Shown: positions 53,594-64,000 of the stretch, one piece after another
Numbering within the stretch: the first letter of the stretch is position 1
Layout: the number at the start of each line of letters is the position of its first letter
DNA from: Triplophysa rosa
Taxonomy: Eukaryota; Chordata; Actinopteri; Cypriniformes; Nemacheilidae
Length of the DNA: 64,000 nucleotides
Assembly: GCF_024868665.1 (NCBI RefSeq)
Contig: NC_079907.1
Span: forward strand, 18,805,000-18,868,999
Direction of reading: 5' to 3'
Program-made: the position numbers and the translations under genes
Notes under the pieces: model-generated
Seen by the model: the letters and a program-made list of their open reading frames with translations, nothing else
Told to the model about the DNA's origin: nothing
The model's database searches: none

Positions 53594-56193
53594 TAGGGCT
53601 GTGCGATTTGGGGAAAATATCTAATTGCGATATTTTTGACAGACATTGCGATTGCGATTTGATTTGCGATTTTAACTTTTCTAATTCAAGCTTCAATTCA
53701 ATATTGTTGTGTGGAGCACAGTATGGGTATAGTTACCCTGAAAGATAACAACAAAAATAAAAACATTTAATTGTTTCCATTAAAACCATTACAAAATTAA
53801 TTTTTATAGTGTGCTTTGGGCATTATTCAAATAGGGCTTACTGTTGTTCAATTGGTTCCCAACTTCCAGATTACATCACACCAATACAATCCAAATACCT
53901 GTGTACACTATTATAGTTTCCATTAAAACAAATACAACTCCCATTGTAACCCTTAAATCCATAACATTTTCTATTGTGTTAGTGAATTATTAAAATAGTT
54001 CATAGTTTACATAGGCTGATTTATTATTGTTTAAGTATGTGGGATTTTTTAAAACAAGTAAAAAATGTGCTGAATGTTTAATTTCATCCAAGTGAAATTA
54101 GCAAAACAGTTAGATAGAATTTACATTTGTTTGAAACGCGGAGCTAGGCGTGAGTTTACACAGGGTGCGCGCGTGCGTCAAGCCTCGTCATATTGCCAGA
54201 TGCCCGAGCCGGACTCAAGTACTATAAACGTCATATATGGCGTTATTATAATGACAAATGTCGCGAGCGCATTATTACAAGGCGAGAGCGCATTCTTGTC
54301 ATACGAGCGCGCGAATCTCTCCGCTCGCACGCCGATTTCCTTTGCTCGTGCACAAAACTGGACGCGCGCTTTCAATTATACGCTGCTCTCTTATGAATTT
54401 TCTCTCCTCTCGCTCAGTGAGCGTGTGCGCACTCAAAATGCGTTCCGTGCGTCCACGAATCCTTGGTACTCTTGCTCTCGAGAGGTCCTCCTGGTGTTCC
54501 AGGCATTATAGGCTGTCAAAAGTAGTCAACCAATCAGGGATAGGCTTCCACGGCGGGCCAATGAAACGCGACCTCTTACATGGCATCTTATTGGTTGAAA
54601 GTGACTCGACGTTTTCAACGAAGCAAGATGGATCCACCACGTTCTCAGGTAACAATATTAATATATTTGATGCAACATTATTAGTCAAATGTGTATTAGA
54701 AATGAACGGGGCATTAGGATGCTTTGTAGGCTACATATAAACGTCAGTTTAACTACCATGTTATTCAGACAAAACAGGCCAACACCCTCAAGTTCATGTG
54801 GTCCTCATGCATGTCCTACACTAAACATAGTATTGTCAAAATAGTACTAAATTGATTACCGAACAATTTAGATTGGTGTCTTAAGTTAGCTTTATTCTAA
54901 AATAATATTTACTACAAGTAACGGTACATATCAAAACAATAATAGCACTGGAGCATTTGGAAAATCATATAATATTCTATACCTATTTGGTTATGCATTT
55001 AATGCGTTTGCAGACAGACACTGTAAGTGTTCTGCATTCAGTGTTCCAGAAGTTCAGGGCATAAAACTGAACTTCTATGCAATATACCAAACGCTCCCTT
55101 ACCGTTCATTTATAATATACATTTGATTAATAATGTTGCATCAAATATATTAAAATTGTTACCTGAGAACGTGGTGGATCCAGAGGCGTATTAAGACCTC
55201 ATGGTGCCCCCCATCCACCCACCTACCCACACGCAAGAATCCACTCATTAAAAGGTTTATATATTAAAAGATTTTATAAGAATGAAACTCAGCAATTTAC
55301 AATATACTATTTTACAAGAATTACACATTAACATGACACTTTTGTAGAAAAGAACACGAAAAACAACTCTTTTCATCAAGCATTTTTAACAATTAGGCCT
55401 ACTGTAGTTAAGAGGTCGCGTTTTCATTGGCCCGCCGTGGAAGCCTATCCCTGATTGGTTGACTACTTTTGACAGCCTATAATGCCTGGAACACACAGGA
55501 GGACCTCTCGAGAGCAAGAGTACCAAAGGATTCGTGGACGCACGGAACGCATTTTGAGTGCGCACACGCTCACTGAGCGAGAGGAGAGAAAATTCATAAG
55601 AGAGCAGCGTATAATTGAAAGCGCGCGTCCAGTTTTGTGCACGAGCAAAGGAAATCGGCGTGCGAGCGGAGAGATTCGCGCGCTCGTATGACAAGAATGC
55701 GCTCTCGCCTTGTAATAATGCGCTCGCGACATTTGTCATTATAATAACGCCATACATTACGAAACAGGCTGTGTATGCGCGTCAAGTTTAAACGGCTCGT
55801 CCGCGAGACGCGCAACGCGGGGAAGAGTCGCGCGAGTATGACACAGGCTGTGTGTGCGGTCTTCTGAATTGGACGGTTCTTTAGTATTTATTTGCCTAAT
55901 GATCGATCTGACTCTGCAGATGCCATAATAACACACACTGTCTCTCTCCTGCCTTCTGTATGTTTCTTTTTTTTAATGACGGACGTTTATGCAGTTGGCT
56001 GGGGCAGTGCTGATTAGGCATAATGGAGGTGCGCTCACTCAGTTGGTTAGCAAGAATGCCACTCAAAGCGGGCTTGGAACAGACGCGTTTCCTATTTTTC
56101 ACATCGCTTCCACATCGCAGCCTCTTGCGATTAGCAAATCGCAACGTCTCACATCGCGATTGCGATTCGATTTCGATTAATCGTTCAGCCCTA
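53594..56193. mobile_element. hAT transposon with internal foldback structure
   Basis: The left end TAGGGCTGTGCGATTTGGG and the right end closing TTCAGCCCTA are flanked by the 8-bp duplication GATCTCAG (53586-53593 and 56194-56201). Both subterminal zones are rich in GCGAT/ATCGC units (53625-53680 and 56105-56185), typical of this fish hAT type. The 2.6-kb element has no transposase core. Two arms of a long inverted repeat (54232-54709 and 55101-55757) each include a possible transposase first exon, ATGGATCCACCACGTTCTCA, followed by a splice donor; the ATG is only in the left arm. Confidence 0.88.
54232..55757. repeat. Long inverted repeat (~0.5 kb arms) inside hAT
   Basis: Arm 1 (54232-54709) and arm 2 (55757-55101, inverted) agree closely over blocks such as gcgttattataatgac, gcgcattattacaaggcgag, gtgcacaaaactggacgcgc, ccaatcagggataggcttcc and cctgagaacgtggtgg. 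Arm 2 carries about 220 bases (55188-55408) where arm 1 has about 50, so the arms have diverged by an indel. The loop is 54710-55100. The arms are CpG-rich, unlike the flanks. Frames found in both arms are the same sequence read from either strand. Confidence 0.9.
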
Positions 56194-56201
56194 GATCTCA
56201 G

Positions 56202-58184
56202 GATAATATCAATAGGAGCACAGGTAATTGTGCATCCTAGAATCATCTACTGGGCTTTATACTACTTACTGTAAACATACAGTATAATTTTCCTAAAGCT
56301 CATTCTTGCACTTTGCTCTATGTGCACTCTTTTATGTTGTATATTCTAATAAACACTAAGCTGTCAAATTATTCTTGAATCTCAATAAGGTTTTAGTAAC
56401 CGTGTTTTGAATTGATCTCACCAGTGTCTAAGACTATGTTGTAGTGTGGGAGTTTTTGAGGGCTTGTGTGTCATATCTGGGGGAAAAGCTTGGTTTTTTC
56501 AGCAAGTTTGAATGGTTTTGAGAAGAGAGCTTCATTTTGACCTGAAAATAGGATGTTTGGGGAATTGGGTGAGATGTTATGGATTTGTGTTTACTGTTTT
56601 GAGAATACGAGGCATAATTTCAAGAATTCAAGAGTTCAAGCAATCGAGAAAGACTTCATTATGGTTTACGCATCTCATCTACTTCAAGCCTCAAAATCAC
56701 GTCCTCGGGTAGATATCAGATATAAAGACTTAATTTTAAATAATGAGTGGGTGCAAAGGGCGAACACATGGTTTTCCATATCGACAACCTCGCAAAGACG
56801 TCAACATTTTCTATATTTATATCTGAGAATTGCATTCATCTACTTGCACCAGCAAAACCAAGACGGGGCTAAAAAGAGGACAAGAAAACTGCACTGAATT
56901 CAAAGGGTCTTTCAAGAACCCAAATGTATGTGTTAGTTCAGGATTTCTCTGTGTTCTCTCGGCCGGCAATAACTGAAGGTCTCAAATGAGTGTCAGTCTC
57001 AGTGTTCGACATTGTAAATGTAGATTTATGGCCAATTAGATACTAGAATCACCTAAATTATCCAGAGAATACTGAGTCCACGCTTTTGTGTGAGTGGCGG
57101 ATGATTTAAAAAACCCCTGGAGTCTTTCTAATAGGAGCGACCACATCAAGAACAAAGTCTTCAATCAGAGGAGAACATGATATGCATAAAATGTATTTGT
57201 CTGGCTAAACACATCAAAATGATTGTAAAACGGGCTCATTTCATGAGAAAAATAATTATGGTTTCAAATATGTAAGTGGCCTCATGTGCCTAACATATGT
57301 ATATGGGTTTAAAATGAGAAGAGAGTGAGCTTTTAATGTATACAGTGATGATTTTATTTTTGTATTTTATATTTTTACCAATTAAGAAATATGTTTAGTG
57401 CTATACAGCAATAAAAAAGATCACAACCATGTCTGGTCTACAGGCGCTTCATTGTGAGGAGTGTGTGTCTGACCTTACTCAGAGATCAGTATTGTTAAGG
57501 GATTTTATACTGCCTGAAATCAATTTCATCTATATATGTCACACACACTGTATGCGTTTACAAAGCATACATTCCCAAAGCAAAACACTGACATTTAATC
57601 TTGTTTTGGAAACACTGACAGAAATGGAATGGAATTATCATTTTCTTCAGTCTTTTGGCCTGCAAAAGTTTTTAAAGTGCACCACATGACACATATGGAG
57701 CAGCAGCTAATCACATAATAATTTTGAGCTACAGGAAAAATATGGATTTTAGTCGAATTTGAGATTTTCATAAAAAAAATAATACATTGCCCTCGTCTCG
57801 CGATCCCAATTCTCCAAGTCATAATTAAATATCTAAAATGATCTTTGTTTGTCTACGTTTTCTGAGAGGTGCACCTTCCTAAGTCTTTCCTAAGGGATGC
57901 GTGTCCATTAGAAGCAAAGCGTTTGTGCGTCTTGACTCTTGACGTTCTGGTTATAAAACATGCAGGATTGAGAAAAAGTGCGGGTCTGATGTTAAAAGAG
58001 TTATCAGAGGTGTAGTGGTTGATTTGGAAAGGTGTTAATTTTAGCCTGCTAGCAATGAAATCATAATCCCACCCTCTATGCGATTCGCTGTCCAAAGTCA
58101 CGCCTCCTCCAAACACATGAATGTATTTCGTAAATCCACGTAACGAATTACAAACTAAATCCGTTAAATTCTTCTCGAAGCGTA
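56202..58184. other. AT-rich spacer, no supported gene
   Basis: Frames up to 114 codons (56553-56897) show no domain that I recognise, and several overlap in different frames, suggesting chance. No repeat boundary was established. Confidence 0.4.
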
Positions 58185-58690
58185 TACATACCTGTCCAAA
58201 AGAAAGAGAGCAACCATGGTGTCGTCTTTCAGACCCTTTGTCTGCCAGAGCTGTCTCCATCGTGTAAAAGATGAACCGATGTTAATTCCAGTTTTTCCTT
58301 TTTCATGATCCAGACGTTTTTCGTCACTACTTTTTCAAAAACTGACTTTCGTTTTGTAGTTTGATTGTTGCTGATTGTCCGCCATTCTCCCTACATTGAC
58401 ACTGCGGACGTGAGCGCGCTACGGCGCTGATGATGTATGATGTCTGTGTGAATGAAAAGGGTGCGCAGTGGTATGCAAAATACGTTGGCTGAAAATGTAC
58501 ACATGACCAGTCACAGCGTTCAGCCAGAACGTTTTGATTGGGCGATCGTTTTTTGGTTTTACTCCTTTCACAGATGAAATATAATTATAAACATTTTATT
58601 TGACCACTACTTCTTGATTGCTATCAGGGTGTAAAGAGGTTTCCGACCAACATGACAAAAAAAATTTCTGGACACGATCACCCACCATGC
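58185..58690 (-). other. CpG-bearing segment with exon-like start, possible repeat
   Basis: On the minus strand an ATG at 58260 opens METALADKGSERRHHGCSL then SFGQ, and ends at a good donor (ggacag|gtatgta at 58192/58191). Upstream sequence has CpGs (gagcgcgctacggcgc). From memory, similar sequence is common in teleost intergenic DNA, so I favour a dispersed repeat or transposon promoter over a host gene, but no ends were proven. Confidence 0.35.
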
Positions 58691-59780
58691 CTCTAAGAGA
58701 GATAAAGTGCATGACCTGATTGATGCGAGTTACAAGAGCTCAAAAAAAAGAGTTATTAAGAGCTTTCATAAAAAAGAAAGTTCAACAAGCAGATACAAGC
58801 AATACAAAAGTAATCCGCGTGGCTCCTGATGACCAGTTAATGTATTATGAAGCGAATTGATTGGTCTCTAAAATAATTATTAAATATCATCTGTAAACTA
58901 CAGCTTCTGCGACTCAAACTTCGGACGAATATCAATCGCACATAAGTGCCTTACTCACTTAGAAGGGCAGAGCTCTAGAAGTGGAAATTCAAAAGGGAGA
59001 CGGGCAACTGTCTCTCATAACATAGCCTTTCCATCACACAGGCGAACTGAATAATAAATATCAACACCGTTCTCTCTTTATCCGAACGACACTTTGCAAT
59101 CGTCCCTTTGAGCAATCCTTCCACGGGCCCAAGGACCAAAAAAAGTCTGTTGATTCTGGTTGGCCAAACAAATCCAGGTGCTGGACCAAAGACGTTTCAG
59201 ACACTCGAGAGAAGACGCCTAAGACCCCCCACGAAAAAAAAATCGTATACTATTCAAATAAATGACCTATTTTTGATTCAAAACGGCCAAAAAGCGAGTA
59301 GTTTGCAGGTATGACTGTAAAAAAAGTAACTATTTTCCTTACACAAACCCATCACTTCAGAAAACACTTATGGATTTCTTAATGATGGATGTACTCATTT
59401 GGACCATCCAAATGGAATTACAAAGACAATGAGAGCTGGAATATTTTTTTTAAATAACTTGAGAAGTCGTATTCATCTGGCATGAGGATGGGTAAACTAA
59501 TTTTGGATTTTGGGGGAACCTATTACTTTAAGACATCCAACTAATCATCCATCAAATGAAGATTTCAGAGACTGCAGAAAGTTCTAGCTTCTCTTCTTTC
59601 AGTCTGTGTAAATATCCAGGGTTGTATCAAGAAACTCCTGACTGGGGCTCCATGATCTATTAAATATCGTAAATGTGCATATCGCATGGTTTGCAATAAC
59701 TAAATAAAGGTAAATTTCCAAAAGTTGTGTTTAATTAAAGTATCAAGGTGATGCAGATAGCAGAGCTACTGTTTCTGATG
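58691..59780. other. Spacer, nothing recognised
   Basis: No supported gene, RNA or repeat. The 68-codon frame at 59108 has no recognised motif. Confidence 0.4.
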
Positions 59781-59793
59781 TGTGGAAGATGAT

Positions 59794-60342
59794 TCAATTT
59801 AATTCAATTCAATTTTATTTATATAGCGCTTTTCACAATGTGCATTGTTCCAAAGCAGCTTTACAGGAGCAAATAAGAAAAACACAGAAAGGTAAAACAC
59901 AGCACAGTGCATGGTGTTTATAGACCAAGCAAGATCATTATAATAAATAATATCTAATAAATAAATGAATAAATAAATAAATGCAAAAATCTCCTCTGAC
60001 GTGTCATAGCTGCACTCAGTGACCCCGACCAAAGCCACCGAGCAACGTCCACGAAGAACAGGGAGAGCCCACGAGCCGCGCCAGGAAGCTCCACCTGCCG
60101 AAACCGTGCAGGTCCAACCCGGTCCCATTCCGCGATCAACAACAGACAACGACCAGGGGAAAATAGTAATGGCATAATTAACTTTATTCCTCTGTTGTCC
60201 GACATCGACCACAAAACAAGACCAACCAGACCAGACCCACACAGTCCCAACAATGAAACGCCCCGAACCACAACCAACAAGCCCCCCCACTCCCTACAAA
60301 CACCCACTCAGCTACCTCCAATCAAAGTCACATGATCCATAA
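59794..60342 (-). mobile_element. SINE with L2-type tail, copy B, with 13-bp TSD
   Basis: Flanked by the perfect duplication TGTGGAAGATGAT (59781-59793 and 60343-60355). Read on the minus strand the 5' end has an A-box match TAGCTGAGTGG (60314-60304) and, 34 bases later, a B-box-like GGTTCGGGGCG (60269-60259). The body matches copy A at 2995. The 3' tail (59794-59990) is the L2 tail with gaattgaattaaatt. The TSD, promoter boxes and shared tail indicate a tRNA-derived SINE mobilised by L2 machinery. Confidence 0.88.
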
Positions 60343-60402
60343 TGTGGAAGATGATCCATAATCTATAAACATGTATTATATTTATTTTGATATCGTTTAA
60401 AT

Positions 60403-60817
60403 GAGTGGTGCAGTATACTTAAGTATTTTTACTGACAAGTACATTTTTAAATATCTATATTTTATTAGAATGTTTTTACTTTGTAAAATTTTTCCTTCGC
60501 TACATTATAAAGTACAGCCTATATCATATGTTTTTTTTTACTTATAACACTAAAGTAGATTTAAATCTTATACGTTCTTCTTCTAAGTATTGTAACTAGA
60601 TTTTACTAGAAAGTACTAGATTTTTTAAATGTACTTACAGTAAATACTGTATTAAAGGAAAAATAACTTATTTATGAAATATAGTAGAATAAAACAAATG
60701 TTATATGCTTTTTAAGATAGTGCAGTATTTTTTCCAAAGTAAAAACACTCTCATAAAGTATACAGATACTTGAAAAATACACTTGTCTCAAAGTAAAAAT
60801 ACTTCACTACATCTCTG
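60403..60817. mobile_element. hAT-type MITE with 8-bp TSD
   Basis: The 415-bp element has inverted ends (left tggtgcagtatacttaagta then tttttact; right agtaaaaatacttcactaca). It is flanked by GTTTAAAT on both sides (60395-60402 and 60818-60825). The arms stay similar for about 60 bases (gacaagtacatttttaaata versus the complement of the right arm). There is no coding capacity. The outermost bases are imperfect, so the exact ends may shift by a few bases. Confidence 0.85.
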
Positions 60818-60825
60818 GTTTAAAT

Positions 60826-62458
60826 TGATTTTCCAGACTTAAAGCATTATCGTATCACATATTGCATTATTCAGCCACTTCTAGTATATGGCATTTTTCT
60901 TCAGTATCGCACGGCCCTATCCCTGAGTATACTGTGCTCCACTGGACCCATGACATCAATACTACATGAGCTGTCGGGCCACTGCACCTCGTACTCCCAC
61001 CCATCACTCACATAGCTCTGGCCCTTTAAATATCAAAGCCAATAGAAGGCAAAGACACATGTCTATTATTAATGGATCTAATTGACACAGAAAAAAACAC
61101 ACCATTCATGAAATCTTCCTAATGATCGCAGTTATATCATTTGACTGTGACTCGTGTCCTCTGCTGTAATGTCTCCTGATGTCTCAGTTCAATCTGTTGT
61201 CATGTGAAGAAAAAAACTGCACTGTTTGCAGATTATAACCTCATTCATCCTCTCTGCATTAGTTTTTTCTTTATACTTTGGCCTGTCACCTTCTGTTTGA
61301 CTCAATCTATCAAAGCAGACAATGAAATATAACAGCCAGTAACACAAGGTGAAGCGAAAGAACTGGCAAAGCACAGTCTATTAAGAATAATATCTCTATT
61401 AAAAGACAGCATAATATATTGATAGATTTAAGGGTCGACCTTTTCCTACATGAGAAAGGTTATACAACTTGAGATAAGAAAATGTGGCAGTGCTCTTTAC
61501 GCTCAAACCTTAGAATCTTCCAACTGAATATTGCCATTACTTTGACAATACACCTCCTCAACCAGTCTAACCCAATGACTAACTCAAACTCAATCCCATC
61601 TCACCATGCGTAATAAAACATCTCAGAGAGCCAGATGGAGAGAGAGAATCATATTTTCTTTCATAAATCCTCATTACTACATGGGTCTCATTGATCAGAT
61701 GAATCATCAAAATCAAAATATGACGTTCTATTGTAAAGAAACACTCAGAGTAACATACAGCAGTAAAATGTGAATGTTTGTCTGTGTGTACGGCACATGC
61801 ATATGTTACTGGAGAATATGTCTGTCCTTACATCTGTCACCTGATTCTCTGTAGGCAACTGATTATGAATAAGAAGAGCATTTGCACATAAAGTGAAATG
61901 CTTTACAGTAACCTTTTCAAACATTTAATGGAAGACTGCGGTGCAACAAGTGAATACACAATTTTAGAGAGTCAAATTTCCATATTTGCACTATTTCATC
62001 ATATTGTAGCTGTCGAGAGATAAAGCGTCTGGAGATGGTTAAACTATTGGTTATGTTCAAAGTGCAGAAAATTACAGTTGTGTGCCGTGTTTGCAAAGCA
62101 CATAAGAATTTGTAGGCTACTCTGCTAACTACTGTGCTGGAAATCCATAAAAACTATTACAAAACCACACTAGTATCTCCATGAAAGTGTAAGCGATGGA
62201 ATCTCACATCTGTCATGCGAGCTGAATTCTCCTTTATTTTCTGTTGACACGAGGAAGAGATTCATGTGTGAGAGTAAATTTCTTCTAAAAGCAGCCTGTC
62301 CTCGAAGAAATATGACTCAACAGGTTGTTTGTGCATGTCGCTTATTACGACAACAGTTCACGTTTTAAATTTAAGCGATTGTTATGAAAAAGACCCCATG
62401 TCGTTTTGTGCAGTCAGATAAAGACGCATTTATTTTTGCATTTGTAAAAGTATTAATT
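60826..62458. other. AT-rich spacer, no supported gene
   Basis: No coding region, RNA gene or bounded repeat was recognised. Confidence 0.45.
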
Positions 62459-62900
62459 GTCAGGTCCCGGGTTTGAGCACCTGTTTGTTTGTTCTTTGTT
62501 GATCACATGGTGCGGTTTGACAGCTCACCGTGTGCTCGGTGTCTGCGTCGGTTACCCCGCCCCCCTCGTTTCACTATTACCCACTCATTATTGTTTCACT
62601 CGCCTCACCTGGTTTCACTTTAGCTTTCCTCTCTCCCCTCTTGGTTGCTCATCACGCTCTGATTTCCTCCTCTATATTACCCCCGGGGTTTTTCCTCTGT
62701 CCTGTGTTGGTCCGTTAATGTTGGTTGAGTGTTGTTCCTCTAATTTAATCTGGGTTTTAGCCTTCATAATCACTCTTTGTGCCTAGGCTCCAACTCTAGT
62801 TTGTATGCACTGTGCCTGCCATTCACCTGTCTACAGATCCCGGCTGCTCTAGTGTCTTTCAGTGGAGGTGTTTTTCCTTGGCGTTGCTGCAACTTGGATC
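62459..62900 (+). other. Possible LTR-like or promoter-like segment
   Basis: This GC-richer stretch begins tgtcaggtcccgggtttgag, as some fish LTRs begin TGTCA, and carries a TATA-like ctctatattac near 62670. No matching second LTR, primer-binding site or gag/pol was found, so this is only a suggestion (solo LTR or unrelated sequence). Confidence 0.25.
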
Positions 62901-62910
62901 TTGTGGACTT

Positions 62911-63072
62911 TACCTAGTACCCTGCCTTGTGGAGATTCGTCTAGGACCTTGCCTTGTGGATATTCGTCTAGTACCTTGCCTTGTGGATATTCGTCTAGTA
63001 CCTTGCCTTGTGGAGATTCGTTTAGCAACTTGCCTTGTGGAGATTCGTCTGGCAACTTGCCTTGTGGAATAT
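62911..63072 (+). repeat. 27-bp minisatellite, six units
   Basis: Six tandem 27-base units of the form accttgccttgtgga then tattcgtctagt, with the last unit degenerate. The length is a multiple of three, so all frames stay open and give nine-residue peptide repeats (e.g. LPCGDSSRT); this does not by itself show coding. Confidence 0.93.
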
Positions 63073-64000
63073 TCAGAACTCTGCCCTACGGCATTACGAG
63101 ATTCTTACTCTTTATTGTGAGACTATTATTTTTGGACTCTTCCTTATGTTATACGTTGGTTTGTTTCTGGAAGAATTATTATTTTTGTGGAACTATTGAG
63201 GAGCTACGTTCCCACATGGTGGGAACTTATTTTTTTGGTCTACCCCCCTGCATTATTATAATACCCATTCCCCTTATTACGGCCGAGCCCTTGCCCCTTA
63301 TTTATCCTTTGCACCCGATCTGGGCAAGTACCCTCTGCCTTGGCGGAGTTCTTCAACAGGTATGCAAACAATGACATCATTTCTCACTTTTTTCTCCTCA
63401 ACAGGTACAATCAAACACAACAGGTAAGTATCCACAAAAGTATTCAGCTAATCAACAAACAATGCTCAAAATATCAAAATCAATTGCACTGGCAATAAAC
63501 CCATAAATACACTGTTTAACAATGACAATTTGTCCCTCCTCCTCATCAATTCCCTGCCTTCTTCATCACAGTTACTTTATACATTGCATGCCACATACAT
63601 AACCGAATTTAGCTAGCTGCTGAACAATATCCCAATTAGCAATTAGCATTAGTCTAAAAAATGAAATATAATACAGAAAACTCTCGACATGTCAACAAAA
63701 CATAAACAGAACATCTTCCCAAACACATATCAAGCTTATTTAAAAACCTCGAAAGCATAAACACTCATTCAAAGTACCTGGAAAAGGGAGATGTAAATAA
63801 CCATAACCATAAGTTCCCTCCTCCTCAGCACGAGCTGACCGATAAATCTAACACACCAAGAGAGGCCGGACTTAAGGCAGAACAGCCAATCATCAGCCGG
63901 TCACACTCAAAGCCGGTGTCATGTTTGAGAGGGAGGGAAGAGGAGGCAGCCGCATCGAGCGCAGACACAGAGCGGCCAGAGAAACAGAGGAGCGACTGCT
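63073..64000. other. Window end, GC-richer terminal stretch
   Basis: 63073-63830 shows no supported gene. The last ~160 bases (63840-64000) are purine-rich with several CpGs, a ccaatcatc (CCAAT-like) at 63886, and gcagccgcatcgagcgcaga, which could be the promoter/5'UTR of a plus-strand host gene beyond the window. No ATG-led frame supports this inside the window. Confidence 0.3.

Noticed and set aside
56553..56897. 114-codon plus-strand frame as a host gene
   Set aside because: No recognised domain, no splice context, and a competing overlapping frame; probably chance.
57853..58260. 135-codon minus-strand protein
   Set aside because: Only the first 23 codons precede a strong splice donor; the rest reads through presumed intron, and the segment may be a dispersed repeat.
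62911..63072. CRISPR-like repeat array
   Set aside because: The 27-bp units are directly adjacent with no unique spacers, and the genome is vertebrate.
62459..63400. Gypsy-type LTR plus gag
   Set aside because: Only a TGTCA-like start and a TATA-like motif were seen; no paired LTR, primer-binding site or protein motif, so it is kept as a low-confidence note.

Overview
The window is repeat-dense vertebrate nuclear DNA and looks like a teleost fish, probably a cyprinid. I infer this from the mix of element types: DIRS-type tyrosine-recombinase retrotransposons, L2 and Rex1-like LINEs, Tc1/mariner, hAT and ISL2EU-like DNA transposons, tRNA-derived SINEs, and long AT-rich non-coding stretches. 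The species cannot be fixed from the sequence. I found no complete host gene. The only uninterrupted protein-coding gene of normal family length is a DD36E Tc1/mariner transposase (32004-33044, minus). Two or three short exon-like pieces with splice sites could be host exons but are weakly supported.

Layout. 1-2133: 3' part of a DIRS element (family A, copy 1). 2301-2984: deleted Tc1 element. 2995-3516: SINE with an L2-type tail. 4262-6980: minus-strand remnant of a LINE of the restriction-like-endonuclease group. 7080-10300: AT-rich, mostly unrecognised. 10310-13243: Rex1-like LINE whose endonuclease region is replaced by an antisense THAP exon. 13420-13995: L2 fragment. 14652-21579: a three-level nest in which a TTAA-flanked DNA transposon holds a hAT element (8-bp TSD), which holds a DIRS element (family B, copy 2). 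23792-29689: DIRS family A copy 3 (minus). 29829-30828: ISL2EU-like deletion derivative with two convergent gene starts. 30831-33506: 5'-truncated L2 (minus) split by a SINE, an assembly gap and the intact mariner. 35426-36110: hAT left end with a BED-finger exon. 38259-44160: DIRS family A copy 4 (plus). 45596-46287: TG/CG microsatellite and a 297-bp tandem repeat. 46390-50003: nearly full-length L2. 53594-56193: hAT element with a long internal inverted repeat. 59794-60342: second SINE copy with a 13-bp TSD. 60403-60817: hAT MITE. 62911-63072: 27-bp minisatellite. The last ~160 bases are GC-richer and could be the start of a gene.

How the parts relate. The four DIRS copies show the diagnostic architecture: inverted terminal repeats with unequal outer extensions, plus an internal complementary region joining the complements of both ends. 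Each copy carries different damage, and copies 1 and 3 share the same small deletion in the recombinase active-site box, so family A probably spread partly in trans. The short element at 2995 and 59794 uses the same 3' tail as the L2 at 30831, the expected SINE/LINE-partner relation. Target-site duplications found by eye (TTAA, GCGAGAGA, GATCTCAG, GTTTAAAT, AT, TA, and a 13-mer) fix many element boundaries to the base.
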